64,000 nucleotides of DNA, taken from the NCBI GenBank assembly GCA_965243095.1, contig OZ251530.1, positions 1,054,001-1,118,000 of the forward strand, written 5' to 3'. The DNA is from VXYL01 sp965243095. GTDB lineage: Bacteria; Pseudomonadota; Gammaproteobacteria; Pseudomonadales; Azotimanducaceae. Every line of letters begins with the position of its first letter. The stretch's first letter is position 1. A program made the position numbers and the translations under genes. Shown here piece after piece: positions 1-9,367 of this stretch. Below the pieces are notes generated by a model. That model ran no database searches. It was not told the origin of the DNA and saw nothing but the letters and a program-made list of their open reading frames with translations.

Positions 1-674
1 GACCATTGGCGGATGACGCGCGCCACGCCGTCCAGCGTGAGGCCGTATTGCCGCAGCGTGGCCTCGGGGATCTCGATGGAGATCTCGAACGGACGTTCGC
101 CCAGCACGTTCGCCGTCGACACGTCCGGCAACGCGACGATCTCCTCGCGGATGACGTCCGCCAAATCCCGCATGGCGGCTTCGTCCAAGTTACCGGTGAG
201 CTGCACGTTGACCACTTGGGCGGTGAAGCTGTCCTCGGAGAGCCACGGCCGCTCGGTTTCCGCGGGGAAGGTGGAAATGCCATCCACCGCGATCTTGAGC
301 TTGTCCATCATCTCCGTGATGAGGACGCCCTCCATCAGCTCCACGTTGACGGTGCCGCGGCCCTCCGACGCGGTGGAGCGCACGTCCTTGATGCCTTCGA
401 TCGGCTCGATGGCCTCCTCCACGCGCAGCAACACGCCCTTCTCCACTTCCTCCGGTGCGGCGCCGCGGTACGGCACTTGGATTTGGATGCGGTTGGAGCG
501 GAACTCGGGAAAGCTCTCCTTCTTGACGATGTAGAGCGACCACAGGCCGCCGATGATGATGGCGATCATCATCAGATTCGCGGCGACGTGGTTGCGGGCG
601 AACCAGCCGATGATGCCGGGGGCCTCGTTGGCCGGCGTGGTGGCGGGTGCCGGGGAAGCGGGCGAGTCAGGCAT
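1..674 (-). CDS. RND efflux transporter permease, N-terminal part (runs off window)
   Basis: Inner-membrane pump subunit of a resistance-nodulation-division efflux system, partnered with the adaptor encoded just upstream. The visible ~224 residues have a short proline/alanine-rich start, then a first membrane helix around residues 25-47 (IIGWFARNHVAANLMMIAII), and then the periplasmic porter region typical of AcrB/MexB-like proteins (FPEFRSNRIQIQVPYRGAAP, PEEVEKGVLLRVEEAIEPIEG). The ATG at 672-674 overlaps the adaptor's stop codon by 8 bp, which indicates translational coupling. The C-terminal ~800 residues lie beyond the left edge. Substrate cannot be told from the sequence. Confidence 0.9.
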   Translation of the reverse strand, partial: MPDSPASPAPATTPANEAPGIIGWFARNHVAANLMMIAIIIGGLWSLYIVKKESFPEFRSNRIQIQVPYRGAAPEEVEKGVLLRVEEAIEPIEGIKDVRSTASEGRGTVNVELMEGVLITEMMDKLKIAVDGISTFPAETERPWLSEDSFTAQVVNVQLTGNLDEAAMRDLADVIREEIVALPDVSTANVLGERPFEISIEIPEATLRQYGLTLDGVARVIRQW

Positions 675-1908
675 CGTCTTGGCCGCCCGAGACGGTGGCC
701 GCCATCGGCGTCGCCGGTGCGCCCTGCCTGCTGGAAGAGGTTTCGTCGAAACGCACGGTCATGCCCGGCAGCGCGGATTCCGGCGGCACCAGCACATAGG
801 TGTCGCCGTTCTCCAATCCGCGCCCGACATAGGCGTGTTCCTCGTCGGCCCGCAGCACTTCCACATCGCGCGGGGCGATGGTGCCGTCCGCGCGCACCAG
901 CCACAGCGTGCGGCCACGCTGCAGCGAGTGGCGCGGAATCACGAACAACTCGCCGCCGGGCCGGCCGGCGATGGTGGCGGTGACGAACGTGCCGATGCGC
1001 AGCGGTTCGCCGCGCTGGCCGCCTTCGCCGGCCGCGTGGGTGGCGTTGCGGTAGGGTTCGTCCACCTGCGCGACCACGTGCAGCACGCGGCTCTCCACAT
1101 CGAACACGCCTTCGGAGCGCACCAGGCGGCCTTGCCAAACATGGCGGGCGTCGCCGATGTCCGCCGTCAACATCACCGGCAGCGGCTTGTCCGCTGTCGG
1201 CCCGGGCAGTTCCAGATAACGCAGGTCTTTCTGCGGCAGGGGCAGGCGCACTTCGGCGTAGTCCGTGGCGAAGGTGACCGCCAACGCCGTGCCGGTGTTG
1301 ACGAACTGGCCGACGTCCGCGCGCTTCTCGCGCACCATGCCGTCGTACGGCGCACGCACCACCGTGCGCTCCAGATCCTCGGTGGCCTTCTCCAGGTCCG
1401 CCCGGGCGTATTCCAAGCTGGCTTCTGCCTCGGCGAGTTGCGGCTTGCGCAGGGTGAGATCCGAAGCGGTGCCGGTGGCCGCTTCCAGACCGCGCAAGCG
1501 CTGCCAGTCCCGCTCCGCGTACTCCGCCAGCGCCCGCTCGGTGGCCACTTGCGTCTCCGCCTGCGCCACCACGGAGCGGGCGCGCTTGTGCGCGGTTTCG
1601 TAGTAGCGCGGATCGATGCGCACCAGCACGTCGCCGCGCTGGAAGAAGCCGCCGCTGACGAACGCCGGCGCCACGTCCACGATCTGCCCGGAGACCTCGG
1701 ACACCAACGTGGTGCGCGTACGCGCCGTGACCACGCCGTGCGAACGCACTTGGAACGTCACCGCCTCGCGCTGCGCCACCGCGACGTCCACCAGCAAAGC
1801 CGGCGGCTCCACCGGTACGCGCACTGCTTGTGGGCGCATGGCGACCAGCCCGACCGCGGCGAGCCCGGCCAACAGAATGCCCACCAGCGACAGGAGAACT
1901 ATCTTCAT
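667..1908 (-). CDS. RND efflux periplasmic adaptor subunit (membrane fusion protein)
   Basis: 413-aa adaptor linking the inner-membrane RND pump to an outer-membrane channel. Residues ~4-25 form an uncleaved or lipoprotein-like N-terminal helix (MKIVLLSLVGILLAGLAAVG). Next come a barrel-sandwich half-motif (GQIVDVAPAFVSGGFFQRGD), an alpha-hairpin rich in Ala/Glu/Arg (residues ~115-185), the second half-motif (VVRAPYDGMVREKRADVGQFV) and a C-terminal beta-barrel domain. It is the first gene of a two-gene operon with the permease. The 5' region contains a -10-like TAGAAT. About 75 bp of this gene plus ~85 bp upstream is duplicated at 12835-12994, on the far side of the RiPP island. Confidence 0.92.
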   Translation of the reverse strand: MKIVLLSLVGILLAGLAAVGLVAMRPQAVRVPVEPPALLVDVAVAQREAVTFQVRSHGVVTARTRTTLVSEVSGQIVDVAPAFVSGGFFQRGDVLVRIDPRYYETAHKRARSVVAQAETQVATERALAEYAERDWQRLRGLEAATGTASDLTLRKPQLAEAEASLEYARADLEKATEDLERTVVRAPYDGMVREKRADVGQFVNTGTALAVTFATDYAEVRLPLPQKDLRYLELPGPTADKPLPVMLTADIGDARHVWQGRLVRSEGVFDVESRVLHVVAQVDEPYRNATHAAGEGGQRGEPLRIGTFVTATIAGRPGGELFVIPRHSLQRGRTLWLVRADGTIAPRDVEVLRADEEHAYVGRGLENGDTYVLVPPESALPGMTVRFDETSSSRQGAPATPMAATVSGGQDDA

Positions 1909-1992
1909 GGATCGCTTACATGGCGGCGGCCATCCGCCCCCGAACCTTACCGAGAGAGGTCACATTCTAACGCATTGACGAACGTCGCGCCG
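1832..1992. repeat. Direct repeat, left copy (5' end of RND adaptor gene)
   Basis: About 160 bp covering the first ~25 codons of the adaptor gene and ~85 bp of its upstream DNA. It matches 12835-12994 in the same orientation at roughly 85-90% identity; the stretch around 1891-1924 is identical. The two copies bracket the whole RiPP island. Confidence 0.85.
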
Positions 1993-2044
1993 ACATGACG
2001 CAACTGCTGGGTGTGCGACATTTGGTGGCATCTGCTGAGCACGT

Positions 2045-2123
2045 CTTGGGAGCGCGGGCGTCTCGCCCGCACAAGGTGGACACCCGTGAACGAAAGTGCG
2101 GGCGAGACGCCCGCGCTCCCAAG
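2045..2123. repeat. REP-like palindrome, copy 1
   Basis: Long inverted repeat: the left arm GGGAGCGCGGGCGTCTCGCC continues into CGCA, a ~25-nt loop follows, and the right arm is the exact reverse complement ending GCTCCC. A conserved lead-in (ttggtggcatctgc...cacgtc) lies just to the left. It sits between the NHLM ABC2 gene and the RND adaptor gene and could act as a transcript end. Confidence 0.9.
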
Positions 2124-2168
2124 GCCGTCGCGGCCGTAGCTTCGATCGGGCTGGCACCAACGCTTTCG

Positions 2169-5075
2169 CTACGCCATCTGGCGGCGAACCAAGTCGCGGA
2201 ACGGGCCGTCGGTTTGCATCAGTTCGTCGAACCTGCCCGTCTGCGCCACGCGGCCCTGCTCCAGCACGTAGATGCTGTCGGCCATGCGTATGGTCGAAAG
2301 GCGATGCGCCGTTACGAAGCGGGTGACCGCGAGTTCCGCGACGCTCTCCATCACCTTCGCCTGGCTCTTGTTGTCGAGCCAGTTGGTGGCTTCGTCCAGG
2401 AACAACACGGTGGGGTCGCGCGCCAGCGCCGCGGCGAGCATGATGCGTTGGATCTGCCCGCCGGAAAACGTCGTGCCGCCGGCGACGACGGTGTGCATCT
2501 GCATCGGCATGGCCGCGATGTCCTGATCCACCGCGACAAGCCGGGCGGCCCGCCAAGCGTCCTCCAGGGTGAGATCCTTCGATAGCCCTATGATGTTGTC
2601 CAACACGGTGCCCGGCTGCAACGAGGCGTCCTGCACGACCACCCCGATGTGGCTGCGCACGGCGCGCTTGTTGAGCCGTCCGATGTCGTGACCGTCGTAA
2701 TAGACGGTGCCGGAGAGCGGCGTCTCGATGCCGATGGCGAGCTGGAAAAGCGTGCTCTTGCCGGCGCCGGATTCGCCCACGATGGCGACGAACTCGCCGG
2801 CGCGGGCGTGGATGGAGAGGTCCCGCAGCACCCACGGCCCGTCCTCGGTGTAGCGAAAGCTGACGTGATCGATGCGCACATCGCCGCTCAACTCGGGCGG
2901 CGACGCCGCCTCGGAGCTGGTCTCCGGCATCGTCGTGAGGATCGGGCGCGCGTGCTCGTAGGCGGGGAGGACCGCCACCACCGTCGAAAACGAGCCGCCC
3001 AGCTCCGCCACCGCGGTGTAGAACGCCATGAAGGCGGCGTAGATCGTAAGGAAGTCCCCCGTGGCGAGCGTCGCGCTGCCGCCGGACATGGCGAGCGAGA
3101 AAATCGCCGCCGCGGCCAAGAGGGGTGCTGCGGCGAGGAAGGCGATCAAGTGCTCGTTCAACACGCCGAGCCGCATTTCCGTTTGTTTCTGGGCGCGATA
3201 GTCCTTCGCCCACAGCGCGAAGCCGATGCCCTCCGATCCGGTGGAGCGCAGCTTGCTGACGCCGTGCAGCAACTGCAGCAGCCGGCCCGACAGCCTTTGC
3301 GTTGTCGCCAGCATGCGTCGGTGCAATGGCAACTGTCGGATGCCGAACACCACGGTTACCGTCATTGAGAACAGGCCCAAGGCGAGGCCGAGCCAGCCGA
3401 TGCGGGCGTTGTAGATAAACAGCAGAACGAAAGTCGGCAGCAGGAAGATCACGGTCAGCAGCGAACCGCCGACCACACCGGAAAGCTGGTCGCGCAGGCT
3501 CTGGAAGGTCATCGCCCGCATCGCCAAATCGCCGGCGGCAAAACGACGGAAGAAACGCCGCGGCAGGCCAAGCACGCGGTCCCACACGGCGGCGCCGAGC
3601 CGCGCCGCCGCCAGCGCCTCCAGCCGCATCAAGCTCATGCCCTGCAAAACCAGCAGGATCGACGTCAGCGCCGCCAACAACACCAGCGCCAGCGCCAGCT
3701 CCGCCAACAGCCAGGGCGTGCCGCTGGGGATGACGTGATCCACCAGCCGGCCAAGCAGGATGGCGGGCGTCAACATGAGCAGGCCGAACAATCCCCCGGC
3801 CAGAGCGAAACGAGCGACCTCGGCGCTCAAGCCCCGGAACGCGAACGGAAACAGCGCCCGCGGCCCGGCAGCGTCCTGCCGCGGCAGCGGGCGGTAGAAG
3901 AAGAACGCTTCTTCGGCCAACTCCCGCGCCACGCGCTGATTGAGCCGAGTCGCCTCGCCGGTTTCCGGGTCGATCATTCGGTAGCCCCTCCCCACCCGGG
4001 CGGGGATCAGCGCTACGGGACGCTCGGACTCGCCATGGAACGCCAACAACGCGCCGCTGTCGCCACGCCACCAGCGATCCTCTTCCGCAAGCCGCACCAT
4101 GCGTGAACGCACCCCCGAGGCGCGTTGGACTTCGGCCAGCACGGACGCCGGCTCGTCGTCCGGACGCCGTGCCGCGGCAAAGCGGAACGCAATGCCCTCG
4201 TGGCGGCCGACGAGCTGCAGCGCCTTGTGCAGCGCTGGTTCGTCCGTGTCGAGCGCGGCACGGGAAGCATCAAAGACGCCGAACAGGCCGGCCCGGGCCC
4301 GTTCCTCGCTCTCGCGCCGGTATTGCGCTTGGGTGCGCTGAAGGTTCGCCATGTCCACCAGCGCCAAGCGCCGGTTGAGCTGGTCGGTGGCCAGCAACAA
4401 GCGATGGAACTCGGCCAAGGCGGCAAACAACAGACCGTCGGCCTGCAGCTCCCGCGTGGATCGGACCGCGAGCTGCGCGGGACGGAATAGGCGTAGCCAA
4501 CTGTGCGGGGTAACGGGGATGACGCCTGGGCCGTCGGGGCTGGGTTCGGTGGCGTCGAGGAAGGTCGCGCCGCCATCCTTCGCAGGAACCCAGACCACGC
4601 CTTGGCGCGTCGACAACACGCTCTCGCCTTCGGTCGCCAGATCATCGCCAGCGCTCAGCATGCGCTCCGGACGCGGGCGCGGCACCACTTCGCGCGCGAC
4701 GGTGGCGGCGACGTCGACTACCCAAGCGTCAACCTGATCGGCCAGCGCTTCGGGGTAGTCCACGAGCGCCGTGCGGGGCACGCCAAGCAGTTCCGTATCG
4801 GGCAGCGCCTTGCCGATGTAGATTTCCGAGGGCGCGTCCTCCTTCGCCGAGACGCCGAAGATCAGCCGGCCAACGCCGGCGCGCACCAGCTGCTTGAGAT
4901 CCGATGGCGCCTCGTCCGGCGTGTGTTCGGCGAGAAACACATCGACCGCGCCTTTGACGACACACCACACCATGTCGGGGTCGGCCAAACGGATGGGACG
5001 ATTGCCGCCGCCTACGAACCGCTCGGCGCCGGCGAGCGTGCGCAGCTTCTCAATGTCCAATATCGCCATGGCCAT
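2169..5075 (-). CDS. NHLM bacteriocin system ABC transporter, ATP-binding protein (ABC2 type)
   Basis: 968-aa ABC protein of the NHLM peptide export family. The first ~400 residues are a non-transporter N-terminal region (MAMAILDIEKLRTLAGAERF start, cyclic-nucleotide-binding-like fold expected). A six-helix membrane domain follows (~430-720), then an ATPase domain with Walker A GESGAGKS, signature FSGGQIQR and Walker B VLFLDEATNWLD. The length is typical of the ABC2 subfamily. I chose the ATG at 5075, 13 bp after the stop of the peptidase-ABC gene, because an upstream extension would overlap that gene; the ATG at 5069 is also possible. Last gene of the HlyD-ABC1-ABC2 operon. It has no C39 domain, so it probably pairs with the ABC1 protein. 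Confidence 0.93.
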   Translation of the reverse strand: MAMAILDIEKLRTLAGAERFVGGGNRPIRLADPDMVWCVVKGAVDVFLAEHTPDEAPSDLKQLVRAGVGRLIFGVSAKEDAPSEIYIGKALPDTELLGVPRTALVDYPEALADQVDAWVVDVAATVAREVVPRPRPERMLSAGDDLATEGESVLSTRQGVVWVPAKDGGATFLDATEPSPDGPGVIPVTPHSWLRLFRPAQLAVRSTRELQADGLLFAALAEFHRLLLATDQLNRRLALVDMANLQRTQAQYRRESEERARAGLFGVFDASRAALDTDEPALHKALQLVGRHEGIAFRFAAARRPDDEPASVLAEVQRASGVRSRMVRLAEEDRWWRGDSGALLAFHGESERPVALIPARVGRGYRMIDPETGEATRLNQRVARELAEEAFFFYRPLPRQDAAGPRALFPFAFRGLSAEVARFALAGGLFGLLMLTPAILLGRLVDHVIPSGTPWLLAELALALVLLAALTSILLVLQGMSLMRLEALAAARLGAAVWDRVLGLPRRFFRRFAAGDLAMRAMTFQSLRDQLSGVVGGSLLTVIFLLPTFVLLFIYNARIGWLGLALGLFSMTVTVVFGIRQLPLHRRMLATTQRLSGRLLQLLHGVSKLRSTGSEGIGFALWAKDYRAQKQTEMRLGVLNEHLIAFLAAAPLLAAAAIFSLAMSGGSATLATGDFLTIYAAFMAFYTAVAELGGSFSTVVAVLPAYEHARPILTTMPETSSEAASPPELSGDVRIDHVSFRYTEDGPWVLRDLSIHARAGEFVAIVGESGAGKSTLFQLAIGIETPLSGTVYYDGHDIGRLNKRAVRSHIGVVVQDASLQPGTVLDNIIGLSKDLTLEDAWRAARLVAVDQDIAAMPMQMHTVVAGGTTFSGGQIQRIMLAAALARDPTVLFLDEATNWLDNKSQAKVMESVAELAVTRFVTAHRLSTIRMADSIYVLEQGRVAQTGRFDELMQTDGPFRDLVRRQMA

Positions 5076-5088
5076 GTGCCTTAGACGT

Positions 5089-7266
5089 TCAGCCGGCGTC
5101 CACAAGCTGCCGGTACAGTCCAACCCGATCCTGCAGCAATTCCTCGTGCGTGCCCCGCTGCACCTCCTGGCCGCCTTCGAGCACGACGATCAGGTCGCAG
5201 TCGCGAATCGTGCTCAGCCGGTGGGCGACGATGAGGCAGGTGCAGCCACGGCGTCGCAAGCCGTCGTCGATGCGCACCTCGGTGATCGCATCCAACGAGC
5301 TGGTGGCCTCGTCCAGAATCAGCACGGCTGGGTTGTTGACCAGGGCGCGGGCTATCTCCAGCCGCTGCCGCTGGCCGCCGCTGAAGTTGCTTCCATTCTC
5401 CTCCACCGGCGCGTCGTAGCCAAGCGGCCGGGCGACGATCTCCGCGTGGATCGCCGCATCCTGCGCGGCCGCCACCAAGGCATTGTCCGGCACGTCCGGC
5501 AACCACATCGTGAGGTTTGCGCGCACGCTGTCGGCGAACAGGAAAATCTGCTGATCCACAAGCGACACCGAACTCGTCAACAATTCGCGCGGAATCGCCT
5601 CGCGCCGGCAGCCGTCGAACAGCACCTCGCCGTCCCACGGCGGGTGGATGCCCGCCACCAACGCTGACAACGTGGACTTGCCGGCGCCGCTGGGCCCGAC
5701 CACGGCCACCCGCTGGCCCGGCTCGATCACGAGGCTGAAGTTCCTAAGCAGCGGCTGCTGGCTGCCCGGATAGCCGAATGTCACGTCGCGCAGCTCGACG
5801 CGACCTTTGAGCCGCAAGCGGCCGGCGAAGGCGGCTGCCGCGCCGCTGGCCTCGTCGGCGTCCGCGACCTGCTCCTCCGGCGCGTCGAACACATCGTCAA
5901 GGCGCTGCAGGTCGGCCTCCAGCATCTGGAACATGTCGGCGAATTGGATGAAACGCCCGATGGGCTGCAGGAACGCCACGGCCGCCATGTAGAACGCCGT
6001 AAGCGCGCCGACGCTCATGTCCCCGGACATCGCGCGCCAACCGCCGATGCCGAGCACGGCGGCGCTGGCGAGCATCTGAAACAGCGTCGGCACGGCGGCG
6101 TTCACCTCGCCGAGTTCAGCGAAGCGCTGCCGGGCCAGCAGCTCGCGCGCCTGATATCCGGTCCAGCGCGCGTAGAAATCGTCCTCCACGCCGCCGGCAC
6201 GCAGCGTGTCGACCTTGCTCAAGCCCGCCATGCCAATGCCGGTCAGCATGCCTTGCTCGCGCCGGAGGAGGCGGTTGAAGTCCACGCGCACATTGGCCAG
6301 CAGGCGCATCGCCACCGCGCTCAACGCGCCGAGGCCCACCACCACGCCGGCCAACAACGGGTCGTAGGCCAACATGAGGAGCAGAAACGCAACGCCGGTG
6401 ATCAGTTCGATGAAGATGCCCACCAAGTGCCGCGCCGCCACGTCGGCGACGGAATCGAGAAGGTTGACGCGGGACGTCAGGTCGCCGGCGAGGCGCTGGG
6501 CGAAAAACCGCATCGGCAGGCGCAGCAGGCGCGTCATGAAGCGCTCGCCCTGCACGATGGAAAGCCGCACGGCGAGTCGCCGTAGGCAGCGCTCACGCAG
6601 CCAAGTGAGCAGGTAGAGCATTCCGGCGGCCGCGACCAGTGCGCCGATGAGCACCGGCAGCCAGGACGGCTCGCGGCCGGCCAACAGAAAATCCACGAAC
6701 AGGCTCAGCAACAAGGGCAGCGCCAGTGCCGGCAAGGCCAGCAGCAGGCCGCAGCCGACAGCGAAGGCGAGCGGCTTCTTGACGTCCCGCAGCCAAGGCG
6801 CAATGCGCCGCGCGATGCCCGGCCGAACGCCGCCGCGGTGGAAATCCGGCCCCGGCTCGAACGTGATCGCGACGCCGCTGAACGCTCGGTCGAACTCGTC
6901 CTCGCTCACCGATCGATGGCCATTGGCAGGATCGTTGATGAAGAACCGCCCCTTGGCAAAGCCCTCCAGGACCACGAAGTGGTTGAACTCCCAATGCAGC
7001 ATCATCGGCAGCGGCATGCGGAGCAGATGGCGGGGTTCGCGGCGCCAGCCTTCCGTCTCGAGGCCGTAGCGCGCCGCGGCGCGAGTGACGTCGATGGCGC
7101 GGCAGCCGTCGCGGCCAACCGAACACGCTTCGCGCAGTTCCTCGATGGAAACCCACCGCCCGAAATGCGCGAGCACGATGCCGAGCGACGCCGCGCCGCA
7201 CTCCGTCTGCGCCAACTGCAGCAGAACGGGCGTGCGCACGCGTCGGCGCGAAGGGGCCGCTTCCAT
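5089..7266 (-). CDS. NHLM peptidase-containing ABC exporter (C39 peptidase + ABC, ABC1 type)
   Basis: 725-aa exporter that cleaves the leader peptide after Gly-Gly and pumps out the core. The N-terminal C39 peptidase has catalytic Cys23 (QTECGAAS), His96 (FNHFVVLEG) and Asp112 (INDPANG), all in the expected order and spacing. A membrane domain occupies ~160-430. The ATPase domain has Walker A GPSGAGKS, signature NFSGGQRQR and Walker B AVLILDEATSSLD. The start ATG at 7266 lies 6 bp after the HlyD gene. The expected substrate is the precursor at 9368-9661, whose Gly-Gly fits C39 specificity. Confidence 0.95.
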   Translation of the reverse strand: MEAAPSRRRVRTPVLLQLAQTECGAASLGIVLAHFGRWVSIEELREACSVGRDGCRAIDVTRAAARYGLETEGWRREPRHLLRMPLPMMLHWEFNHFVVLEGFAKGRFFINDPANGHRSVSEDEFDRAFSGVAITFEPGPDFHRGGVRPGIARRIAPWLRDVKKPLAFAVGCGLLLALPALALPLLLSLFVDFLLAGREPSWLPVLIGALVAAAGMLYLLTWLRERCLRRLAVRLSIVQGERFMTRLLRLPMRFFAQRLAGDLTSRVNLLDSVADVAARHLVGIFIELITGVAFLLLMLAYDPLLAGVVVGLGALSAVAMRLLANVRVDFNRLLRREQGMLTGIGMAGLSKVDTLRAGGVEDDFYARWTGYQARELLARQRFAELGEVNAAVPTLFQMLASAAVLGIGGWRAMSGDMSVGALTAFYMAAVAFLQPIGRFIQFADMFQMLEADLQRLDDVFDAPEEQVADADEASGAAAAFAGRLRLKGRVELRDVTFGYPGSQQPLLRNFSLVIEPGQRVAVVGPSGAGKSTLSALVAGIHPPWDGEVLFDGCRREAIPRELLTSSVSLVDQQIFLFADSVRANLTMWLPDVPDNALVAAAQDAAIHAEIVARPLGYDAPVEENGSNFSGGQRQRLEIARALVNNPAVLILDEATSSLDAITEVRIDDGLRRRGCTCLIVAHRLSTIRDCDLIVVLEGGQEVQRGTHEELLQDRVGLYRQLVDAG

Positions 7267-7272
7267 GTCGTC

Positions 7273-8205
7273 TCAGACGCCCTCCGCCCCGCGTGGCGGG
7301 GAGCCGCGCGCCAGCAAGAGCGCGGCGAGCGAACGCTTGCCCAGGAACACGCGCGCCGTGCCGCTCGCGCCTTCCACGTCGGGAGTCCCGTTCGCGACGC
7401 CCGCCATGCCTGGCACCGCAAGCCGCAGCAGGTAGGCGGGGGCAGCGGTCGAGAAGCCGAGATCCAAAAGCCACTCCGGGGTCTTCATCGGCCGGCTGGA
7501 CACTTCCAGCACGCTGGCCTCAAAGGCCCTGCCCGGCTCTTCGGGCCAAGAGAACACGACCTCGGCCGCCTGGCCCACAGCCAGTTCCTCGGCGTCGCGC
7601 GCCGGCACGAACGCCAGAGCCTGCCACGCCCCCGCGGTGCCGTCGCGGAGCCGAGCGACGGTGTCGCCGAGGCGCACCGGCTTGCCGAGCGCCAAATCCA
7701 GCGACACGATCGTGCCGGCGCGCGACGCGACGATGGATTGCGCGGCCGACCTCTCGATGCGACGGAGTTCGGCGCGGGCCGCATCCAACAGCGCTTGCTG
7801 CACCGTGGCGGCAGCGCCATCGGCACCGCTCGTCTCCGCTTCCAAGGCACCGACGAGCTCGCGCGCGAGCTGCGCCTCGCGCTGCCCTTCCAACACGTGT
7901 ACGCGGGCGATCGGCTGGCCCCGCTGGACGACATCGCCAACCGCCGCCAGCACCTCCACGACTTGGCCAGACGCAAGCGCCACCAGCTCGTGCCGCTCGC
8001 CCGATTGCGCCAGCACCGCCGGCGCCGTGACGCTGCGCTCGACGCTCCCGAAGACGCTCCAAGCGAGCAGCGCCAAGAGCGCAATCGCCAACCCGGCCAG
8101 GGCCATCCACTCGTGCGGCGCGGTAACCTGAAGCCGCGCGTCCATCGGCTCCGGGCGGGCATGGTGCGAGAGGGCTCGCTGTCGGAAAACCTTGCTTTGG
8201 AACAT
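7273..8205 (-). CDS. NHLP/NHLM system HlyD-family secretion adaptor
   Basis: 310-aa membrane fusion protein for the peptide exporter. It has a cytoplasmic N-terminus (MFQSKVFRQRALSHH), one transmembrane helix (~residues 32-55, MALAGLAIALLALLAWSVFG), two biotinyl-lipoyl-like half motifs (ASGQVVEVLAAVGDVVQRGQ and SRAGTIVSLDLALGKPVRLG) and a short coiled-coil hairpin between them. The MFQSK start at 8205 was chosen over an upstream in-frame ATG (8274) because NHLM HlyD proteins begin with a short Phe/Lys/basic leader just before the membrane helix. First gene of the three-gene export operon. Confidence 0.92.
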   Translation of the reverse strand: MFQSKVFRQRALSHHARPEPMDARLQVTAPHEWMALAGLAIALLALLAWSVFGSVERSVTAPAVLAQSGERHELVALASGQVVEVLAAVGDVVQRGQPIARVHVLEGQREAQLARELVGALEAETSGADGAAATVQQALLDAARAELRRIERSAAQSIVASRAGTIVSLDLALGKPVRLGDTVARLRDGTAGAWQALAFVPARDAEELAVGQAAEVVFSWPEEPGRAFEASVLEVSSRPMKTPEWLLDLGFSTAAPAYLLRLAVPGMAGVANGTPDVEGASGTARVFLGKRSLAALLLARGSPPRGAEGV

Positions 8206-8360
8206 GTGCGCCCAAGTGCCTTGACGACCTCCCCCCTTGCGCAGCCCCATCCCACAGAAACGGGCCCGACCCACCGGGACGCCGCCAGCAGTCCAACGTG
8301 GCTACATTCGATGGGCGAGTATACGCTTTCACGGTGTTGGTGGCATCTGCCGCGGCACGT

Positions 8361-8440
8361 CCTGGGAGCGCGGGCGTCTCGCCCGCACGGGTGGAAACAC
8401 TCGTGACGGAAAATGCGGGCGAGACGCCCGCGCTCCCAGG
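8361..8440. repeat. REP-like palindrome, copy 2, in the divergent RiPP intergenic region
   Basis: Arms CCTGGGAGCGCGGGCGTCTC... and its reverse complement, preceded by the same lead-in as the other copies (ttggtggcatctgcc, ~8338). It lies in the 318-bp gap between the export operon (leftward) and the dsbA-precursor genes (rightward). On the minus strand a TATACT (8323-8318) lies 113 nt before the HlyD start and may be its -10, but I see no good -35. A 40-bp stretch at 8449-8488 is repeated inside the gene at 9748-10782. Confidence 0.88.
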
Positions 8441-8523
8441 GCCGCGACGGCTGCCAATCGTTGCGCTCGCCAACGCCGTCGGCTAGGCTTCCGCCTGTCT
8501 CAGGGCTTGCACACGAGGACGCG

Positions 8524-9174
8524 ATGGGCAAACGCAAAGACACCAGTGGCTCCCGTCGGCGCGTCATCGGCGTGGTGGCGGTCGTCATCGTCGTCGCCGT
8601 TGTCGCCATCGGCCTCTTCTACCCATGGGCGCCGGGCGAGCCGTACCGCACGCTGGATCGGCCGGACGGCACGGGCAAGGTGCGGGTGGTGGAGTACTTC
8701 TCCTACGGCTGTCCGGCTTGCCGCGACTTTGAGCATGTCCTGGCAGGCTGGCCGGAGCGATTGCCGGAGGGCGTGGTCTTCGAGCGCGTTCACGTGTCCT
8801 ACACCAAACGCCACGCGACGCTCGCCCGCGCCCACCGGGCGCTCGAGCTGCACGGTGCGCTGGACGCCAATCACGAGCGCATCTTCATCGCGATCCACGA
8901 CGACGACAGGGACTTGACAACGCCCGCGGAGTTGGCGGACTTCGTGCAGGGCCACGGCGTCGAGCGCGAGACCTTCTTGGCCACCATGCGCGACCCGGCG
9001 GTGGCGCGGCAGGTCGCGGACGCGGACACGGCGTTCGCAAGCCTTGGCTTGTCCGGCGTGCCGGCGCTGGTGGTGGACGGCAAGTACGTCATCAACATGG
9101 ATCTGGGGCGCGAGCAGTCCTTGAACGTGGCGGCGCAGCTGGCCGGCGACTTGGCCGCCACGCGAACGCAATAG
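8524..9174 (+). CDS. DsbA-like thiol:disulfide oxidoreductase, membrane anchored
   Basis: 216-aa thioredoxin-fold protein that should form disulfides in the periplasm. After a basic start there is one membrane helix (~residues 16-38, VIGVVAVVIVVAVVAIGLF), then the active site YGCPACRDF, a helical insert typical of DsbA (residues ~90-165) and the cis-Pro loop LSGVPALVVDG. It is the first rightward gene of the RiPP island, 193 bp upstream of the precursor. Because the core peptide contains two cysteines, this enzyme is a good candidate for closing a disulfide in the product. Confidence 0.85.
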   Translation: MGKRKDTSGSRRRVIGVVAVVIVVAVVAIGLFYPWAPGEPYRTLDRPDGTGKVRVVEYFSYGCPACRDFEHVLAGWPERLPEGVVFERVHVSYTKRHATLARAHRALELHGALDANHERIFIAIHDDDRDLTTPAELADFVQGHGVERETFLATMRDPAVARQVADADTAFASLGLSGVPALVVDGKYVINMDLGREQSLNVAAQLAGDLAATRTQ

Positions 9175-9265
9175 CAGTGCCAGCGTCGCTCTTTAGCATC
9201 CCCAACGCCGCTTTTTTGACTAAAAATCAATAAGTTGGGCGTCTACGGACGGGAACAATTAACGG

Positions 9266-9295
9266 TTGACACGCGCTGCGGGCACCGTGTACGGT
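9266..9295 (+). promoter_or_regulatory. Probable sigma70-type promoter of the RiPP precursor gene
   Basis: A perfect -35 TTGACA at 9266-9271 and a -10-like TACGGT at 9290-9295, with an 18-nt spacer. Transcription would start near 9302 and give a ~65-nt leader before the precursor ATG. Just upstream, 9198-9238 holds a small inverted repeat (CCCAAC/GTTGGG) around TTTTTgactAAAAA, possibly the end of the dsbA transcript. Confidence 0.55.
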
Positions 9296-9367
9296 GACTA
9301 GCAGGTGTCCAGAGTCGGCTCGCGCCGGCGAGGCATCAAGACCACAACTCTTCAAGGAGAAGACGTG